From: Phytoseiulus persimilis
Lineage: Eukaryota; Arthropoda; Arachnida; Mesostigmata; Phytoseiidae
Direction of reading: 5' to 3'
Assembly (NCBI GenBank): GCA_037576195.1
Contig: CM075103.1
Span: 25,938,723 to 26,002,722 of the forward strand
DNA: 64,000 bases
Made by a program: the position numbers and the translations under genes. Below the pieces are notes generated by a model that saw only the letters and a list, made by a program, of their open reading frames with translations, was not told where the DNA came from and did no database searches. Position 1 is the stretch's first letter. Every line of letters starts with the position of its first letter. Below, piece after piece: positions 61,579 through 64,000 of the stretch.

Positions 61579-62280
61579 CAGGGTGTGTCCTCTAAGCTGC
61601 AACATTTTTGTGGCCTCCTTGTTTTGAGCTGTATTTCGGCCAAATTTTATCCGATCTGGTAATTTTTTTTTGATCGGAAGCTCTTGAAGAGACGCATCTT
61701 TTCGCATTTCTAGTGTTTCAGTAAGGGACATGAGATGAGCGCCCGGTGACATGAGAGGTGAAAAAAAAGTTATCAGATCGACACGGTTGCTTCGTTTCCG
61801 GTTAGCTTGGCTCGAAATAAGAAACTTTCGCCATTTGTGAAATTTTCGAAATCGGCTTCCTTGAGATGTTACGGGCGGTTCTCCACGGGAGAGGTCGGCA
61901 GGGGGTCTGGAGGGCTCAATTTAGGGGTACCTCGTATTGAATACCGTTCCTCCGGTTCGCAACCGATCTGCGCGTTCTCGCGAGCGTTTTGTAGCTGGGA
62001 TCGAGTGGAATCTTTCCGTTTCTTATTTTCCGAAACTGGTTGAGAATCGGCGATTCCCTGGTAGGTTCTTGTAGGGGCCATGGATTGAATTGAGGAAAAC
62101 TTCGACAAGCTCTGGAAAACGTGACACTTATGTGGGGTTCAAAAATTAAAATTCGAAGAGATGCGTCTCTTCAAGAGCTTCCGATCAAAAAAATAAATTC
62201 CCAGATAGATAAAATTTGGCCGAAATACAGCTCACAACGAGAAGGCCACAAAAATGTTGCAGCTCAGAGGACACACCCTG
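61579..62280. mobile_element. Foldback element with about 130-bp inverted repeats
   Basis: The left arm (61579 to about 61708) starts CAGGGTGTGTCCTCT and contains TTTCGGCCAAATTTTATC and GATCGGAAGCTCTTGAAGAG. The right arm (about 62150 to 62280) is its reverse complement at roughly 88-90 % identity by eye. About 440 bp lie between them with no convincing open frame. The CAGGG ends resemble hAT-type termini, but no 8-bp duplication is visible in the flanks, so the superfamily is open. It looks like an older non-autonomous DNA transposon. It ends about 390 bp upstream of the ion-channel start codon. Confidence 0.8.
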
Positions 62281-62668
62281 TATGTCGCGTTGGAGTTTCC
62301 TCGCCTTGTGAAGAGCTGTCACAGCACCACGCTGACCCGACACGAGAATCATTCGATTAAAAAACGCTTATCAACGCAACTGATCAAAGATACTCCGGCA
62401 AATCAAACCGGACGCCCACTCCTCTTCGACTCGTCGGACTCCCAGGGACCTCGACATCGCCATGGAAATCCGGAGTCTGGATGCAATGGTGGATATATTT
62501 TTCCAAATGAGCATGTGTGCCCCTCTCATTCTTCGCGCTCATCTCGAAAGAGCCGGGTCTGCTGCTGTTGGTAGGGGAGAGAAATCCGCCTCTACAAGAA
62601 CAGGACTGGATCCGCCCCTTGGAAATCACTCGGATCATCAGTCGGAGAGTCTGGCCACAGCTGTGAGA
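62281..62668. other. Upstream region of the ion-channel gene
   Basis: No clear TATA box or initiator pair was found. The frame of the channel is open upstream to an ATG at 62462, but that leader is polar and would bury the signal peptide, so I treat it as untranslated. Confidence 0.35.
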
Positions 62669-64000
62669 ATGGCGAAATTCCATCCTGGAGTCTTGTTCTT
62701 GCTCGCGTTTTCGTGTCCCGTTTCCCCCACCAGCCAGGCAGAGCAATTACCGGATATCCTCCGACTACGGAAATCTCTCGGAGTCATCAGAGTGCTCCCC
62801 AAGAACAGGATCGTACGACCCGTGCTCTTCGAGAATACCACTATCGATGTCACCGTTAGTGTCGAGCTGTCGGACATAGCAGGCTTGAAACTCGATGGAC
62901 GTAAGTGTGAATGGCAGACGAGAGGAATAGTGTCGTTGTTCATGTCTCCCGTCGCGCAGAATCTTTCCTGAATCCGAACTTGGATCCCACCAGGTGAAGC
63001 CACCATAACGGGTCGGACCTGCATCAAGTGGAGAGCTGACACGCTCAGATGGAATCCTGAGAACTTCAATGGCCTCGAATCCATCAATCTGCGGCGCAAC
63101 GAAGTCTGGGTTCCCGACATAGAAGTTTTCAACAGGGTCAGCTTCGTGAGCCCTTTCAACAAATACGTGAACTCCATCCGGGTCTTTTCCAACGGCAGCT
63201 CAAGCTTCTGTGAACTGAGAACAATGACCGTCAGTTGTGACACCGACATGTATGCCTTCCCGGTTGACAAACACCAATGCTCCGTACTTTTCGGATCCTC
63301 GACCTACGGTCTCGACAAATTGAATCTGATTCCGTTCCTCGAGATGACCCCCGAGGATTACGAGAAGCTCAACGAACGTTTCTCGGAATGGCGTCTGCGA
63401 GCCGCCGACTTCCGCCTCGTCAAGGGCGACGCCGAGGACTACTTCGACTACACGCTCCAGTTGGATCTGGTTATCGAGAGAAACTTCTCGTACCACGTGT
63501 ACAGATTCGTCATCCCGATGTGCATCGGCGTATTTCTGACTGCATTGTTCTGCTGGCTACCGATGAACACCCCTCAGAGATTCATCATGCCCTTGGTCAG
63601 TCTCCTGATCATGATGTACACGAGCAACCAGTATTTTGCGGTGCTGAGCTCTTCGTCGACGCTTCCTCTCTTCCTGAGGTTCGCGACGGACCTCATGTTC
63701 TTCACAGCTTTCATGATCTTCCTCGCAATCCTCGTGATGGCTCTCGACGAAAAAGCCAGCGCGGTGTTCCCCACGCATCCTCTCCTAGATTGTATACTGG
63801 GAACGAAAACAGTGTCGAACTACATTCTCGCCGAAGAGGCCTTGATCCCCGAAGCTGTGGATGAGCCGGGGAGTCAGAGCCCTGTTGAACAGCCGCCTGT
63901 CGGGAAGGTTGAGAGCGCCCGGAGCTGGCCTCGGCTGTTGACGGCTTTACAGCGTGTGTTTTCCGTGTTCTTCTTGTCCCTCTATCTGGTGGTTTATTAC
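62669..64000 (+). CDS. Divergent Cys-loop ligand-gated ion channel subunit (3' end outside window)
   Basis: Two exons, 62669-62900 and 62994 to the window edge, are joined across a 93-nt intron (donor GTAAGT, acceptor CCACCAG) to give 413 residues so far. Residues 1-24 are a signal peptide (LFLLAFSC core). The extracellular ligand-binding domain carries RWNPENFNG, VWVPDIEVFN and the Cys-loop, C159 to C173 with thirteen residues between (CDTDMYAFPVDKHQC). Three membrane spans follow at about 249-267, 273-296 and 304-327, then a loop of some 70 residues and the start of span four (VFSVFFLSLYLVVYY) at the edge. The family forms pentameric receptors for transmitters such as acetylcholine, GABA, glutamate or histamine. 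There is no adjacent Cys pair before span one, so it is not an acetylcholine-receptor alpha subunit. Span two lacks the PAR motif of most anion channels. Ligand and ion selectivity are open. I chose ATG 62669 because it begins the signal peptide. Confidence 0.88.

Noticed and set aside
62462..62668. Upstream in-frame ATG extending the channel by 69 codons
   Set aside because: It would place a polar leader before a good signal peptide; start at 62669 fits family architecture better.

Overview
This window looks like nuclear DNA of an animal, most likely an arthropod. The supported coding regions are split by short spliceosomal introns (39 to about 320 nt) with canonical GT/AG borders, and several promoters fit the arthropod TATA plus TCA-type initiator pattern. 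The recognisable products are metazoan: a neurogenin/Tap-type bHLH factor, a CD36-type scavenger receptor, a Cys-loop ligand-gated channel and a mitochondrial rhodanese. Base composition is near balanced and rich in CG-containing words. A mite or tick is my best guess, but nothing in the window proves it. There are no bacterial operons, CRISPR arrays, rRNAs or convincing tRNAs.

Layout. From 1 to about 44 kb I find almost no supportable gene. The exception is the first exon of a secreted protein at 6.6-6.9 kb (minus strand), with its own TATA box. The rest of that arm holds homopolymer C tracts, short microsatellites, perfect hairpins, a 148-bp tandem duplication ending in a long C run (25.9-26.2 kb), a fragment with an aspartic-protease-like motif (12.5-12.8 kb), and a 28-34 kb tract of broken, protein-like frames. 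Parts of that tract resemble the ligand-binding region of ionotropic receptors; I treat it as decayed and uncertain.

From 44 to 64 kb genes are denser. A single-coding-exon neurogenin-family bHLH gene lies on the minus strand (44.6-45.1 kb), with a 5' UTR exon and core promoter up to 45.39 kb. A single-exon two-pass membrane protein (plus strand, 51.7-52.2 kb) converges tail to tail with a six-exon mitochondrial rhodanese (minus strand, 52.6-54.0 kb). A LINE remnant and a 98-bp fully palindromic MITE with an 8-bp target duplication follow (54.3-54.6 kb). Then come a nine-exon CD36/SR-B receptor (minus strand, 55.3-57.9 kb, start exon not found), a 700-bp foldback element (61.6-62.3 kb) and a divergent Cys-loop channel subunit (plus strand, 62.7 kb to the window edge).

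The genes do not form a pathway or operon. They are independent neighbours, and splice models are by eye without transcript data. I found no convincing undescribed system. The best leads are the palindromic MITE, the in-frame 39-nt intron of the CD36 gene, the divergent channel subunit and the decayed receptor-like tract.
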